Source of the DNA: Enterobacterales bacterium CwR94
Lineage (GTDB): Bacteria > Pseudomonadota > Gammaproteobacteria > Enterobacterales > Enterobacteriaceae
DNA length: 64,000 bases
Direction: 5' to 3'
NCBI GenBank assembly: GCA_002837195.1
Contig: KZ478067.1
Span: 1 to 64,000, forward strand
Shown: positions 9,767 through 17,840 of the stretch, piece after piece
Layout: the number at the start of each line of letters is the position of its first letter
Position numbering within the stretch: position 1 is the stretch's first letter
Translations under genes and position numbers: made by a program
Notes under the pieces: generated by a model
Told to the model about the DNA's origin: nothing
The model's input: the letters and a program-made list of their open reading frames with translations, nothing else
Database searches by the model: none

Positions 9767-10309
9767 TTAATCCACTTTTTCAATTGAGGTAGTCAAATTT
9801 TTCATTTCTACACGAAGCTGGGCCTGCCAGTTATTTTTTGTTGGCCAGAGTTTTTGATACCAGCGTTTGCGCGGTTCTTGGGGAATGGCCGCCACGGCTT
9901 TCCATTCAGAGTCATTAATTTTTCGCCAGGCAGAAACCACACCAATCGCCGTGACAGAAGCGGGAATATCCAGCGTCACTTCACGTGTTTCATTCGGTGT
10001 CATAATTACATCAAAGCGTTTTTGTGCCTGGGCTTTTACTTCATCATCACTGCCATCAACCAACGAAAAATAGTCACTACTCATAAAGGCATCGGTTGCC
10101 GTTAATTGCCACACCGTGACATGAACAGGATTGGCTTTGCCTTTATTATCGGGATTAATATCGTTTGCTGTTTGTAATTCAATTTTTATGTGTTGTGTGC
10201 GCGGTTCAGGTTTATTCGAACTGCACGATGCCGTTAAAAAAATCACACTGGCAATCATTAATCGCGCGCACAGGTGCGAAACGCGCTTCGCGGTATTATT
10301 ATTTTTCAT
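9767..10309 (-). CDS. tssJ: TssJ (SciN), outer-membrane T6SS lipoprotein
   Basis: TssJ is the outer-membrane lipoprotein of the T6SS membrane complex and binds the periplasmic part of TssM. A signal peptide ends in the lipobox LTASC, with the acylated Cys at residue 29 when the ATG at 10309 (MKNNNTAKR) is used. The ATG at 10324 would add five residues; I chose the shorter form because the signal length is more typical and an AGAG sequence precedes it. The mature domain contains the family patterns VHVTVWQLTATDAF and MTPNETREVTLDIP. It lies just downstream of the hcp terminator-like hairpin. Confidence 0.9.
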   Translation of the reverse strand: MKNNNTAKRVSHLCARLMIASVIFLTASCSSNKPEPRTQHIKIELQTANDINPDNKGKANPVHVTVWQLTATDAFMSSDYFSLVDGSDDEVKAQAQKRFDVIMTPNETREVTLDIPASVTAIGVVSAWRKINDSEWKAVAAIPQEPRKRWYQKLWPTKNNWQAQLRVEMKNLTTSIEKVD

Positions 10310-10337
10310 CTCTGTTCGCGTCATGTTTTTATGATGG

Positions 10338-10367
10338 GAAGAAACCTGCCGCTCAATGAGCGGCAGG
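10338..10367 (-). terminator. Rho-independent terminator/attenuator after hcp
   Basis: Read on the minus strand, a perfect 9-bp stem (CCTGCCGCT / AGCGGCAGG, loop of 5) is followed by TTTCTTC. It begins 11 nt after the hcp stop and precedes tssJ. Partial termination here would let hcp be made in excess over the downstream structural genes, as expected for the tube protein. Confidence 0.75.
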
Positions 10368-10377
10368 CTGACATCAA

Positions 10378-10863
10378 TTAACCGTGCAGGTTAGCTTTAA
10401 CGTCGTAGCTGGCAGAAATCACACCAGACTTATGACCTTCAGCATTCTGCATCACGTAATCTTGCGTCATTTTGGTGAAGGAGAAACGAACTTCTTCACG
10501 TGGACGGGTTTCGTCCTGGATAGAACCTGACATATCCACACGCGTAATGATCACGTCGGTGAATTTGATGATCAGATATTCCAGTGGGTTGCCGCCCGCT
10601 TTACGCACGGTGAACTGAATGTTTTTAATGTGCTTACCAGACAAGCAATAGCTCAGCAGATTTGGGCTGGCTTTGTCGGTGTAATGCTCGAAACAGAAAT
10701 CCGCAACGCTGGCTTTACCGGAACCGCCGCCTGAACCACTGTGCATATTTGAGTGCTGTGCGACATCCCAGTGCCAGGCCAGAACCTGAATTTCATTTTT
10801 GTGCGTGGTATCTAAAGACTCCCCTTCGATACCATCAATTTTAATAAACATATCTTGTGCCAT
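10378..10863 (-). CDS. hcp: Hcp (TssD), T6SS tube protein
   Basis: Hcp hexamers stack into the inner tube that is propelled from the cell. The 161-residue sequence matches the family from the start (MAQDMFIKIDGIEGES) through EIQVLAWHWDVAQ, the Gly/Ser loop, and the C-terminal VRFSFTKMTQDY and GVISASYDV. There is no C-terminal extension, so it is a structural rather than evolved Hcp. It is separated from tssC by 138 bp and from tssJ by a terminator-like hairpin. Confidence 0.97.
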   Translation of the reverse strand: MAQDMFIKIDGIEGESLDTTHKNEIQVLAWHWDVAQHSNMHSGSGGGSGKASVADFCFEHYTDKASPNLLSYCLSGKHIKNIQFTVRKAGGNPLEYLIIKFTDVIITRVDMSGSIQDETRPREEVRFSFTKMTQDYVMQNAEGHKSGVISASYDVKANLHG

Positions 10864-10963
10864 AATATCCTCTCAAAGCACGTTAACAATTCGCCCTTTC
10901 TTGGGCATTGGGTATAAGCAGCCCGGTGCTAATAATAAGCACACGATGCTTGCCTCTTACGTC

Positions 10964-10983
10964 GTAATGATTTTCATCATTAC
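10964..10983. other. AT-rich hairpin in the tssC-hcp gap
   Basis: The 138-bp gap between tssC and hcp contains a perfect 8-bp inverted repeat (GTAATGAT / ATCATTAC, loop of 4). There is no T-run on the minus strand after it, so it is not an obvious terminator. It may stabilise the hcp message or act as a processing site; no function can be assigned. Confidence 0.4.
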
Positions 10984-11001
10984 AAAATAAACAGAATAGA
11001 A

Positions 11002-12507
11002 TTACGCGACGTCTTTCAACGATGGCAATTTAGCTACCATACGTAATGAAACCGTCAGACCTTCCAGTTGGAAATGCGGGCGCAGGAAGAATTTCGCCTG
11101 GTAATAACCTGGATTACCTTCAACGTCTTCCACAATCACTTCCGCCGCAGCCAGTGGACGACGCGCTTTGGTCTCAACGGAGGAGTTAGCCGGGTCACCG
11201 TCCACATAGTTCATCACCCAGTCATTCAACCAGCGCTGCATTTCATCACGCTCTTTGAAGGTACCAATCTTGTCGCGCACGATGCACTTCAGGTAGTGCG
11301 CAAAGCGTGAGCAAGCAAACAGGTACGGCAGGCGTGCAGACAAGTTGGCGTTGGCCGTTGCATCTGCATCATAATATTCCGCAGGTTTTTGCAGCGATTG
11401 CGCGCCAATAAACGCGGCGTAATCGGTGTTTTTACGGTGCACCAGTGGAATAAAGCCGTTTTTCGCCAGTTCCGCTTCACGACGGTCGGAAATCGCAATC
11501 TCGGTAGGGCATTTCATATCAATGCCGCCGTCATCCGTTGGGAAGGTATGGCATGGCAAGCCTTCCACCACACCGCCACTTTCCACACCGCGGATCAGCG
11601 TACACCAGCCGTGCTCTTTGAAAGAACGGTTGATGTTAACCGCCATGGCATACGCCGCGTTTGACCACACGTATTTGCTGTGATCTGCGCCATCCGTGGT
11701 TTCTTCAAAGTGGAAAGCATCCACTGGGTTGGTGCGAATACCGTACGGCAGACGCGACAGGAAACGCGGCATCGCCAGACCGATATAGCGAGAATCTTCT
11801 GACTGACGCAGGGAGTTCCATGCGGCGTATTCCAGATTCTGGGTAAAGATTTTGGTCAAATCGCGTGGATTTGACAGCTCCTGCCAGGAGTCCATCTGCA
11901 ACACGTTAGGTGAAGCACCCGCGATGAACGGGACGTGAGCAGAGGCAGCCACTTTACCAATCGACGCCAGCAGATCCACATCCGGCGCGGTGTGATCAAA
12001 GAAGTAATCCGCCACCAGGCAACCGTAAGGTTCGCCACCCAGTTGGCCGTATTCTTCTTCGTACACTTTCTTGAACAGCGGGCTCTGATCCCAGGCCACG
12101 CCTTTGTAGCGCTTCATGCTACGACGCAGCTCTTCTTTAGAGATATCCATGAAACGCAGTTTCAGCTTTTCATCAGTCTCGGTGTTATTCACGAGGTGAT
12201 GCAGACCACGCCATGCACTTTCCAGCGCCTGAAATTCGTTGTGATGCAGAATCAGGTTAATTTGCTCAGAAAGTTTGCGATCGATTTCGGCAATAATGGA
12301 AGCGATGCTTTTATAGGCATCATCAGAAACCATTACGCTATTCGCCAGCGCCTGCTCAGCCAGAGTTTTAACAGCACCTTCAACCGCAGCTTTGGTCTGT
12401 TCAGATTTCGCTTTAAATTCTTTCGTCAGTAAAGAATTAAAGTCACCAAATTGCGTTGCAGTAGCAGCAGCGGCCTTTTGATTTACGGTGGATTGCGATG
12501 TAGACAT
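11002..12507 (-). CDS. tssC: TssC (VipB), large sheath subunit
   Basis: TssC pairs with TssB to form the contractile sheath around the Hcp tube. The 501-residue protein shows the family signatures EFQALESAWRGLHHLV, SPLFKKVYEEEYGQLGG, the glycine/alanine-rich FIAGASPNVLQ and the C-terminal FLRPHFQLEGLTVSLRMVAK. Length is typical. It starts 15 nt after the tssB stop and is certainly cotranscribed with it. No irregularities. Confidence 0.97.
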   Translation of the reverse strand: MSTSQSTVNQKAAAATATQFGDFNSLLTKEFKAKSEQTKAAVEGAVKTLAEQALANSVMVSDDAYKSIASIIAEIDRKLSEQINLILHHNEFQALESAWRGLHHLVNNTETDEKLKLRFMDISKEELRRSMKRYKGVAWDQSPLFKKVYEEEYGQLGGEPYGCLVADYFFDHTAPDVDLLASIGKVAASAHVPFIAGASPNVLQMDSWQELSNPRDLTKIFTQNLEYAAWNSLRQSEDSRYIGLAMPRFLSRLPYGIRTNPVDAFHFEETTDGADHSKYVWSNAAYAMAVNINRSFKEHGWCTLIRGVESGGVVEGLPCHTFPTDDGGIDMKCPTEIAISDRREAELAKNGFIPLVHRKNTDYAAFIGAQSLQKPAEYYDADATANANLSARLPYLFACSRFAHYLKCIVRDKIGTFKERDEMQRWLNDWVMNYVDGDPANSSVETKARRPLAAAEVIVEDVEGNPGYYQAKFFLRPHFQLEGLTVSLRMVAKLPSLKDVA

Positions 12508-12521
12508 AATTCCCTCTTTAC

Positions 12522-13052
12522 TTAATCTTCAATTTTCGCGTCAACAGCTGCACTTTTTTGTTTCGGTGCCGCCGCCAGCGATTTCAATAAAGATTTATCC
12601 TGTAATAGTGACATCACTAACTCTTCAGCACCGGCTTTACCGTCCATATAGGTTTGCAGGTTAGCCAACTGCGTACGCGCATCTAACAGCTGTGAAAGCG
12701 AATCCACTTTCTTCGCAATCGCGTCAGGGGCGAAATCGTTCATGCTCTCGAACGTCATATCGACCATCAGCTGACCTTCACCGGTAAGGGTATTCGGTAC
12801 CGCGAAGGCAACGCGTGGACGCATGGCTTTCATACGCTCATCGAAGTTATCAATATCAATATCAAGGAAATGACGGTCAGCCACAGAAGGCAGTGGCTCC
12901 AGCGGCTTGCCGGACAAATCCGCCAATACGCCCATCACAAAAGGTAATTCAACCTTTTTCTCAGAACCGTAAATTTCCACGTCATATTCAATCTGTACGC
13001 GAGGCGCACGATTTCGCGCAATAAACTTTTGCGAATTATTTTTGCTGACCAT
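12522..13052 (-). CDS. tssB: TssB (VipA), small sheath subunit
   Basis: TssB is the small sheath protein. The 176-residue sequence contains APRVQIEYDVEIYGSEKK, LPFVMGVLADLSGKP and the FDERMKAMRPRVAF region characteristic of the family. It precedes tssC. Upstream on the same strand lies a fimbrial operon rather than another T6SS gene; the 90-bp gap holds a terminator-like hairpin but little room for a full promoter, so expression probably depends partly on read-through. Confidence 0.96.
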   Translation of the reverse strand: MVSKNNSQKFIARNRAPRVQIEYDVEIYGSEKKVELPFVMGVLADLSGKPLEPLPSVADRHFLDIDIDNFDERMKAMRPRVAFAVPNTLTGEGQLMVDMTFESMNDFAPDAIAKKVDSLSQLLDARTQLANLQTYMDGKAGAEELVMSLLQDKSLLKSLAAAPKQKSAAVDAKIED

Positions 13053-13080
13053 AATGACCTTTTACTATGTCGTCTTTTTT

Positions 13081-13103
13081 AAAAGACCCGGAACAGCACC
13101 GGG
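13081..13103 (-). terminator. Short terminator-like hairpin between pilin and tssB
   Basis: On the minus strand a 5-bp GC stem (CCCGG / CCGGG, loop of 7) is followed by TCTTTT. It lies 40 nt after the second pilin stop and about 30 nt before tssB. The stem is short, so partial termination is more likely than complete. Confidence 0.5.
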
Positions 13104-13142
13104 CCGGTGGATAATAGAAGCCTTTTTCTGTCGAAAAACCTA

Positions 13143-13721
13143 TTAATTATAAATTAACTCAATACCTGCCAGAGTTTTCACCAACCCAGGTTTTACGGAG
13201 CTATTTCCTTTCGCATAATAGCTGGCAACAAAATAATGCGTCACATCCCCCCCTATCGGCGGTATAACATATTCCTGATAGTCATTACTGTTGCCAACGC
13301 GTAATTGATTGCCCGCAGCATTACGAATACGAACTTGCACAAACTCACTCATTCCAGTACCGGTGGTATTGGTCAAATTCCCTGTCGTGTCGTCAACCGG
13401 AATGCCGGCTGGTTTAAAAAACAGATTGACGTTTTTACCCACCGGGCAGTTTTTCAGTGCGATTTGAAACGGCGTTGAGCCCGCTTCTTTGCCGTCGGTT
13501 TGCAGTAAATAGGTTCCAATACGGGGTAACCCAACAACCGCATCCGATCCACTATTATCAATACTGACATCGCACGTATCTTCCAGGTACGTCCCTTTAA
13601 ACGTGAGTGGGACGGTACAACCCAGCGGACCGGGACATTTTTCAGCAAACGCCGCTGTACTCAGTATCAAAAAACCCAGTGCAGCACCCATACAGTGTTT
13701 TAGTTGGACTTGGGCAAACAT
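13143..13721 (-). CDS. Fimbrial subunit (minor pilin or tip subunit)
   Basis: This 192-residue secreted protein has a signal peptide ending after STAAFA and a FimA-like pilin domain with the pilin cysteine pair (GTYLEDTCDVSID and IALKNCPVG) and a C-terminal donor-strand-like end (GLVKTLAGIELIYN). An extra cysteine pair near the mature N-terminus (KCPGPLGC) distinguishes it from the major pilin at 17233. The ATG at 13721 has an ideal GGAGG and overlaps the usher stop by 22 nt, so it is translationally coupled to the usher. By position it is the minor or tip subunit of this fimbria. Confidence 0.85.
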   Translation of the reverse strand: MFAQVQLKHCMGAALGFLILSTAAFAEKCPGPLGCTVPLTFKGTYLEDTCDVSIDNSGSDAVVGLPRIGTYLLQTDGKEAGSTPFQIALKNCPVGKNVNLFFKPAGIPVDDTTGNLTNTTGTGMSEFVQVRIRNAAGNQLRVGNSNDYQEYVIPPIGGDVTHYFVASYYAKGNSSVKPGLVKTLAGIELIYN

Positions 13722-16294
13722 ACCACCTCCAGTTGTGTGATGTGCTTAGTATCCTCTGGCACAGCAGCATTGCCACGCGATGTACAGCGCAAAGTATTGT
13801 CGCCCAGATTCACAAAGAGTCCCTGTCGAGCGATATCTAAACCGCGTACAAAGGCTTGTCCTCCCTGTCCTACGACGGCCAGGCTCGCGCCCTTCTCATC
13901 CTGAATATCGGATCCAATGGGTAACACTTCACCTTTTTCGTTGCGCAGGGTTAACACCATCGGCGCACCGGTAATGGTCTTCATGTTTACCGCAATCGCG
14001 GCTCCCTGGCGTGGAACCACAACACGCTCATTTTCAAGAACATCCACGGTTTCAGGCAAACCACGCGAATCCAACTGCACCGCATTTTCACGATATGGCG
14101 TGAGCGAAGGCATAATGGCATAGCCAAAAGCGTCGATTTTACTGCCATAACCATTCAATAAACGTGCCCCTGAGGCCCCCTCTGCGCTTACAATCGCAAA
14201 AGGCTGTTCACCAATAGAGGGTCCTGCCGTAATTCCCCCTGCATGCGCAATCACACTCCCGGCGGCTGACAATGACAATTGCTGCGCATTGTGATTATTG
14301 GCCGATGCTGTTGCTCCAATCTGACCGTAACCTGCCCGATAATTCACGTTGCCGTTCACAGCGCGGTCGCGTTGCCCTTGTGAGAAGTTACCCGCAGATG
14401 AACCCACACCATAGGTCAGCTCATTCTGTACTCCCTGGCTACCGTTGGCCTGCATTTGAAACTGTGTATTACCGGTATTGCTCTTGCTTACTGAGCTATA
14501 GACCGAACTAAATAATGGTTTTTCAAACGCCGTGCGCGAACCCAGAGGGACACTCACAGATAGCAGAACACTGTTTTCATCATGACCTAACTCATTACGA
14601 GAACGCATCGCTGTCAGCCCATAACTGAAGGTGTTCAACGAATGGTTAAAGGTCACGGAATACTGCCGCGAATCGCCACGATCGCCCCAGTACGTGTATA
14701 AACTCCCGCTAAACCACAATGACATGGTGTCCGCCACCCGTTGTGACACGGTGGCAGTAAAACGATGTCGGGTACGAGTATCGCGATTGGCATTAAGGTC
14801 ATAACGCGCATCACGTTCTGCAGCCGCCTCTCGAAAGCTATAAAAACCTCGCGTCGAATAGCGGTATGCCGCCAGCGTCAAGTTAGTATCGGTATCACTC
14901 AAATACTTCGAATAATTGATCTGATAACTGTTTCCTGACGCATGCTCATCATTGCGAATAATACTTTTGGCATGCATCAGATCGAATGAGATGCCGCCAA
15001 TTGGCGTGTTAAACGCATTACCTATACCAAAAGCATGATATTTTTCACCAAATTGCGCCCCGCCATACAGTGTCCATGCATTAGACAGACCGTAACGATA
15101 CGTACCCTGCGCGACCGGAGGCGTCAGCGAACTTTGCTGATCCTTCAACTCTCCCGCTAAAAGCGTGAAGTTTGAAACACCTTCGTGTAACAACATCGGC
15201 GGGGCAGAAAAAGGCACACTTTGCCGACGCTGGCGACCATCTGCTTCCGTAACCACTAATTCCAGATCGCCCCCCCATCCCATAGTACCGATGTCGCTGA
15301 GTTCAAACGGCCCCGGAGGTACCACCGTTTCATAGATATTTAATCCACGCTGCATCACAGTGACGCGGGCATTGGTTTCGGCAATGCCGCGCAGCACAGG
15401 GGTATAGCTACGTAAAGAGTCAGGCAGCATACGTTCATCAGAACGAAGCATTACACCGCGTAAACTGAAGCTATCAAAGAGATCGCCTGCGGTATTGGTA
15501 TCACCCATAACCAATTCGCTTTTCAGCGACGTAATATCCCTTGCAGCATAGCCATATAAATTTTGCGTGGTTGGTGAATTTCCACTCGCCCAATTCGTAG
15601 TGATGCGTTTTCGCAGACGCCACTCACCATAATTAAAGCCTGCCGCCAGTTGTAAATTACTATTGTAACTGTTTGCGCGTCCCGCCCCGTCCCGGGGCCC
15701 TTGAAACTGCGAATAAATGTTACCGCTATAATCAACAAACCCGGCAGTCTCTCCGGACTCCCACAAACTTGGATCAATATAGCCCCGTGGAATGGCCACA
15801 AGGTTTAATTGTGGTACACGTATATTCAGTTCAAAATCACCACTGTTATAGCGACTGCTACTTTGATCAATCCATTCATGCATAAATGCGCATTGTTGCG
15901 ATTTATCTGCATCTTGTTTTTTCTCATCGAGGCGTATGCCAAGACGTGTCAATTGTTCAAAGCTCAAGCAGGCTTCTGCGCCCGATTGCCCTTCAGGCAC
16001 CCGGAATAAAATATTTTCTTTGCCCCGTTTTTCTCCATTTACCCAAACGATGACATCATATTTTCCGGGTAAGACGGGGTTGCCTGCGCTAAAGCGTGCA
16101 ACATCAACACCTGAACCGTGAATAAAATCCGGGTTATATTCTACATTAACAGCTTCAGGTTCACCTTCCGCTGCGGCTCGATTAAATGAACTAATCAATA
16201 CTATTCCACATAACGTAACGGTTATGCGAAGCCATTTATAGCGCTGCGTCTGACGCTGAGCATTCCTTAGTGTATACGAGCCTTTCACTGGCAA
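13700..16294 (-). CDS. Outer-membrane fimbrial usher (FimD/PapC family)
   Basis: Ushers form the outer-membrane pore through which chaperone-bound pilins are assembled. The 864-residue protein has an N-terminal membrane-like signal, the N-terminal chaperone-binding domain (VEYNPDFIHGSGVDVARFS), the beta-barrel and plug region (GDTNTAGDLFDSFSLRGVM), and C-terminal domains ending in a cysteine pair (LRCTSRGN...LEVVCLP). Length is typical. It stands between the chaperone and the second pilin, the classical order, but the whole operon is embedded between clpV and tssB. Confidence 0.95.
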   Translation of the reverse strand: MPVKGSYTLRNAQRQTQRYKWLRITVTLCGIVLISSFNRAAAEGEPEAVNVEYNPDFIHGSGVDVARFSAGNPVLPGKYDVIVWVNGEKRGKENILFRVPEGQSGAEACLSFEQLTRLGIRLDEKKQDADKSQQCAFMHEWIDQSSSRYNSGDFELNIRVPQLNLVAIPRGYIDPSLWESGETAGFVDYSGNIYSQFQGPRDGAGRANSYNSNLQLAAGFNYGEWRLRKRITTNWASGNSPTTQNLYGYAARDITSLKSELVMGDTNTAGDLFDSFSLRGVMLRSDERMLPDSLRSYTPVLRGIAETNARVTVMQRGLNIYETVVPPGPFELSDIGTMGWGGDLELVVTEADGRQRRQSVPFSAPPMLLHEGVSNFTLLAGELKDQQSSLTPPVAQGTYRYGLSNAWTLYGGAQFGEKYHAFGIGNAFNTPIGGISFDLMHAKSIIRNDEHASGNSYQINYSKYLSDTDTNLTLAAYRYSTRGFYSFREAAAERDARYDLNANRDTRTRHRFTATVSQRVADTMSLWFSGSLYTYWGDRGDSRQYSVTFNHSLNTFSYGLTAMRSRNELGHDENSVLLSVSVPLGSRTAFEKPLFSSVYSSVSKSNTGNTQFQMQANGSQGVQNELTYGVGSSAGNFSQGQRDRAVNGNVNYRAGYGQIGATASANNHNAQQLSLSAAGSVIAHAGGITAGPSIGEQPFAIVSAEGASGARLLNGYGSKIDAFGYAIMPSLTPYRENAVQLDSRGLPETVDVLENERVVVPRQGAAIAVNMKTITGAPMVLTLRNEKGEVLPIGSDIQDEKGASLAVVGQGGQAFVRGLDIARQGLFVNLGDNTLRCTSRGNAAVPEDTKHITQLEVVCLPKSN

Positions 16295-16364
16295 AACTCC
16301 CTTTTAGATGCTGACTTTTATTCCATGCTGTGCTGCTAGTCAGTTCTCCGTATTAACGGAGTTA

Positions 16365-17120
16365 TTACTGGTCGTTAACGACAAATCCTTTCGTTCCGAC
16401 CGAATGCATCTTCACCGTGACAGTGGCACCATAATCATTGATCATTTTATATTCTAACGCTGAGATTGCTTCACCCGATTTAATTTTATTTGCCGGGTAG
16501 AAAATTCTATTTTGTCCCGGTGGGATCATATCAACATTTAGCGCAATTTTTCTCCCCACGCTCATTACGCTACCTGAATCAAACGAAAAGTAGTAATTCG
16601 TTGGATTCGTCACTTTAATTCCCATACCGCGTAAAGGATCAAACATACTTTCCCACTGCAGCTTATCTCGTTCAGCTTCAGATGAGCTCTTCATCAATGC
16701 CGTTGGTCGATAAAATATTTTAATTCGCGTGCGAAAAGCCAATTCCAATCTTTGTTCGCTTGTGTTCTTACTCTTTGGCGGAATTTCTAACAAATTAAAC
16801 CAAAAGACAGATTCTTTATCTTGCGGCAGTGCCATGCCGTTATAGATCATACGAATACTTTGACCTTTACCAGGTTCAACGCGATAGACCGGTGGCGTAA
16901 CGATAAAAGGCACTTTGACATTATTTAAATTGGCATCTTTCTTGCCTTCATCTACCCACACCTGAACCAGCGCCGGGGCATCCCCTTTGTTATTGGTGCG
17001 GACGTTAACTTCATTCTGGGTACCGGGAAAAATTATCCGCGTGCCGCTGATAGTCATGGCCGCGTTCGCTGTTGCTACGCTGGCCAAAAAAACGGTGGTG
17101 ATGAGTATTTTCTTTAACAT
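16365..17120 (-). CDS. Periplasmic fimbrial chaperone (FimC/PapD family)
   Basis: Chaperone that folds pilins by donor-strand complementation. The 251 residues start with a signal peptide (FLASVATANA) and show the conserved ISGTRIIFPG with its Arg, the G1-strand motif YRVEPGKGQSIRMIY, and the NLLEIPPK motif. It lies between the major pilin, separated by an attenuator-like hairpin, and the usher, 70 nt downstream. Confidence 0.94.
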   Translation of the reverse strand: MLKKILITTVFLASVATANAAMTISGTRIIFPGTQNEVNVRTNNKGDAPALVQVWVDEGKKDANLNNVKVPFIVTPPVYRVEPGKGQSIRMIYNGMALPQDKESVFWFNLLEIPPKSKNTSEQRLELAFRTRIKIFYRPTALMKSSSEAERDKLQWESMFDPLRGMGIKVTNPTNYYFSFDSGSVMSVGRKIALNVDMIPPGQNRIFYPANKIKSGEAISALEYKMINDYGATVTVKMHSVGTKGFVVNDQ

Positions 17121-17186
17121 GCCAACATAATCCCTGTTACGACAGCATCCCTAAATACCTTGCTGCCAAATATATCCATTCAAGAA

Positions 17187-17209
17187 TGGCGCCCGATAGC
17201 TGGGCGCCA
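17187..17209 (-). terminator. Hairpin attenuator between major pilin and chaperone
   Basis: A perfect 8-bp GC-rich inverted repeat (TGGCGCCC / GGGCGCCA, loop of 7) begins 24 nt after the pilin stop. The following minus-strand sequence is only weakly T-rich. Such structures after the major pilin gene commonly protect its message or reduce read-through to chaperone and usher genes. Confidence 0.6.
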
Positions 17210-17232
17210 GATTATGATTACAACGTCAAGAC

Positions 17233-17769
17233 TTATGGGTACTCAAGGGTATAATTCACAGACGCTTTAACCGGACCTGCAGTAGTTGCGGCAGTTGAAT
17301 AGTAGCCACCAACATAGGTCAGAGTCGCTTTTTTGGTAGTTGCATCGACTGGGAAACGTGTACCCGCGGTTCCGATTGGAATTTGCGTGTTGTTCGCTTG
17401 GTTAAACAGACGAACCTGTACATTGGTTGCCGGAGTCGGCGTACCGGTTGCTGCGTTGGTCAGGTTACCGGTTGTTGGATCCCAACCCGTGCTGCCATTA
17501 GCTTCAAAATGGGCACCCACTTGAGTCACGCCTGCAGGGCAATCTTCGACGTGAATGCTGAATGGCGTTGTACCTGCAACTTTATCAGCAGCATCCAGTG
17601 CGCTGATATTGATCTTTGGCAGGGTCACATCGATATTCTCATCACCCGCTTGAATCTTACAGGTATTGGTGACCAGTTCACCGTCAAAGTTCACGGTACC
17701 ATCAAACGCATTTGCGCCCGCAGAAACAGCCAGAGCCAGTGCACACAGGGTATATTGAATTTTACGCAT
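17233..17769 (-). CDS. Major fimbrial subunit (FimA-like pilin)
   Basis: This 178-residue type 1-like pilin has signal peptide MRKIQYTLCALALAVSAGANA, an N-terminal donor strand (FDGTVNFDGEL), the pilin cysteine pair (VTNTCKIQAG and HVEDCPAGV) and the conserved C-terminal beta strand ending YTLEYP. It is the first gene of the embedded fimbrial operon, 71 nt downstream of clpV on the same strand. Transcription could come from the clpV promoter or from a local AT-rich promoter in that gap. Confidence 0.93.
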   Translation of the reverse strand: MRKIQYTLCALALAVSAGANAFDGTVNFDGELVTNTCKIQAGDENIDVTLPKINISALDAADKVAGTTPFSIHVEDCPAGVTQVGAHFEANGSTGWDPTTGNLTNAATGTPTPATNVQVRLFNQANNTQIPIGTAGTRFPVDATTKKATLTYVGGYYSTAATTAGPVKASVNYTLEYP

Positions 17770-17840
17770 TTAAACTATCCTTAATTAAACTATTCCGTTG
17801 CTTAAAAAATAAATTCCGTTAATTTCATCCAATGAAGTTT

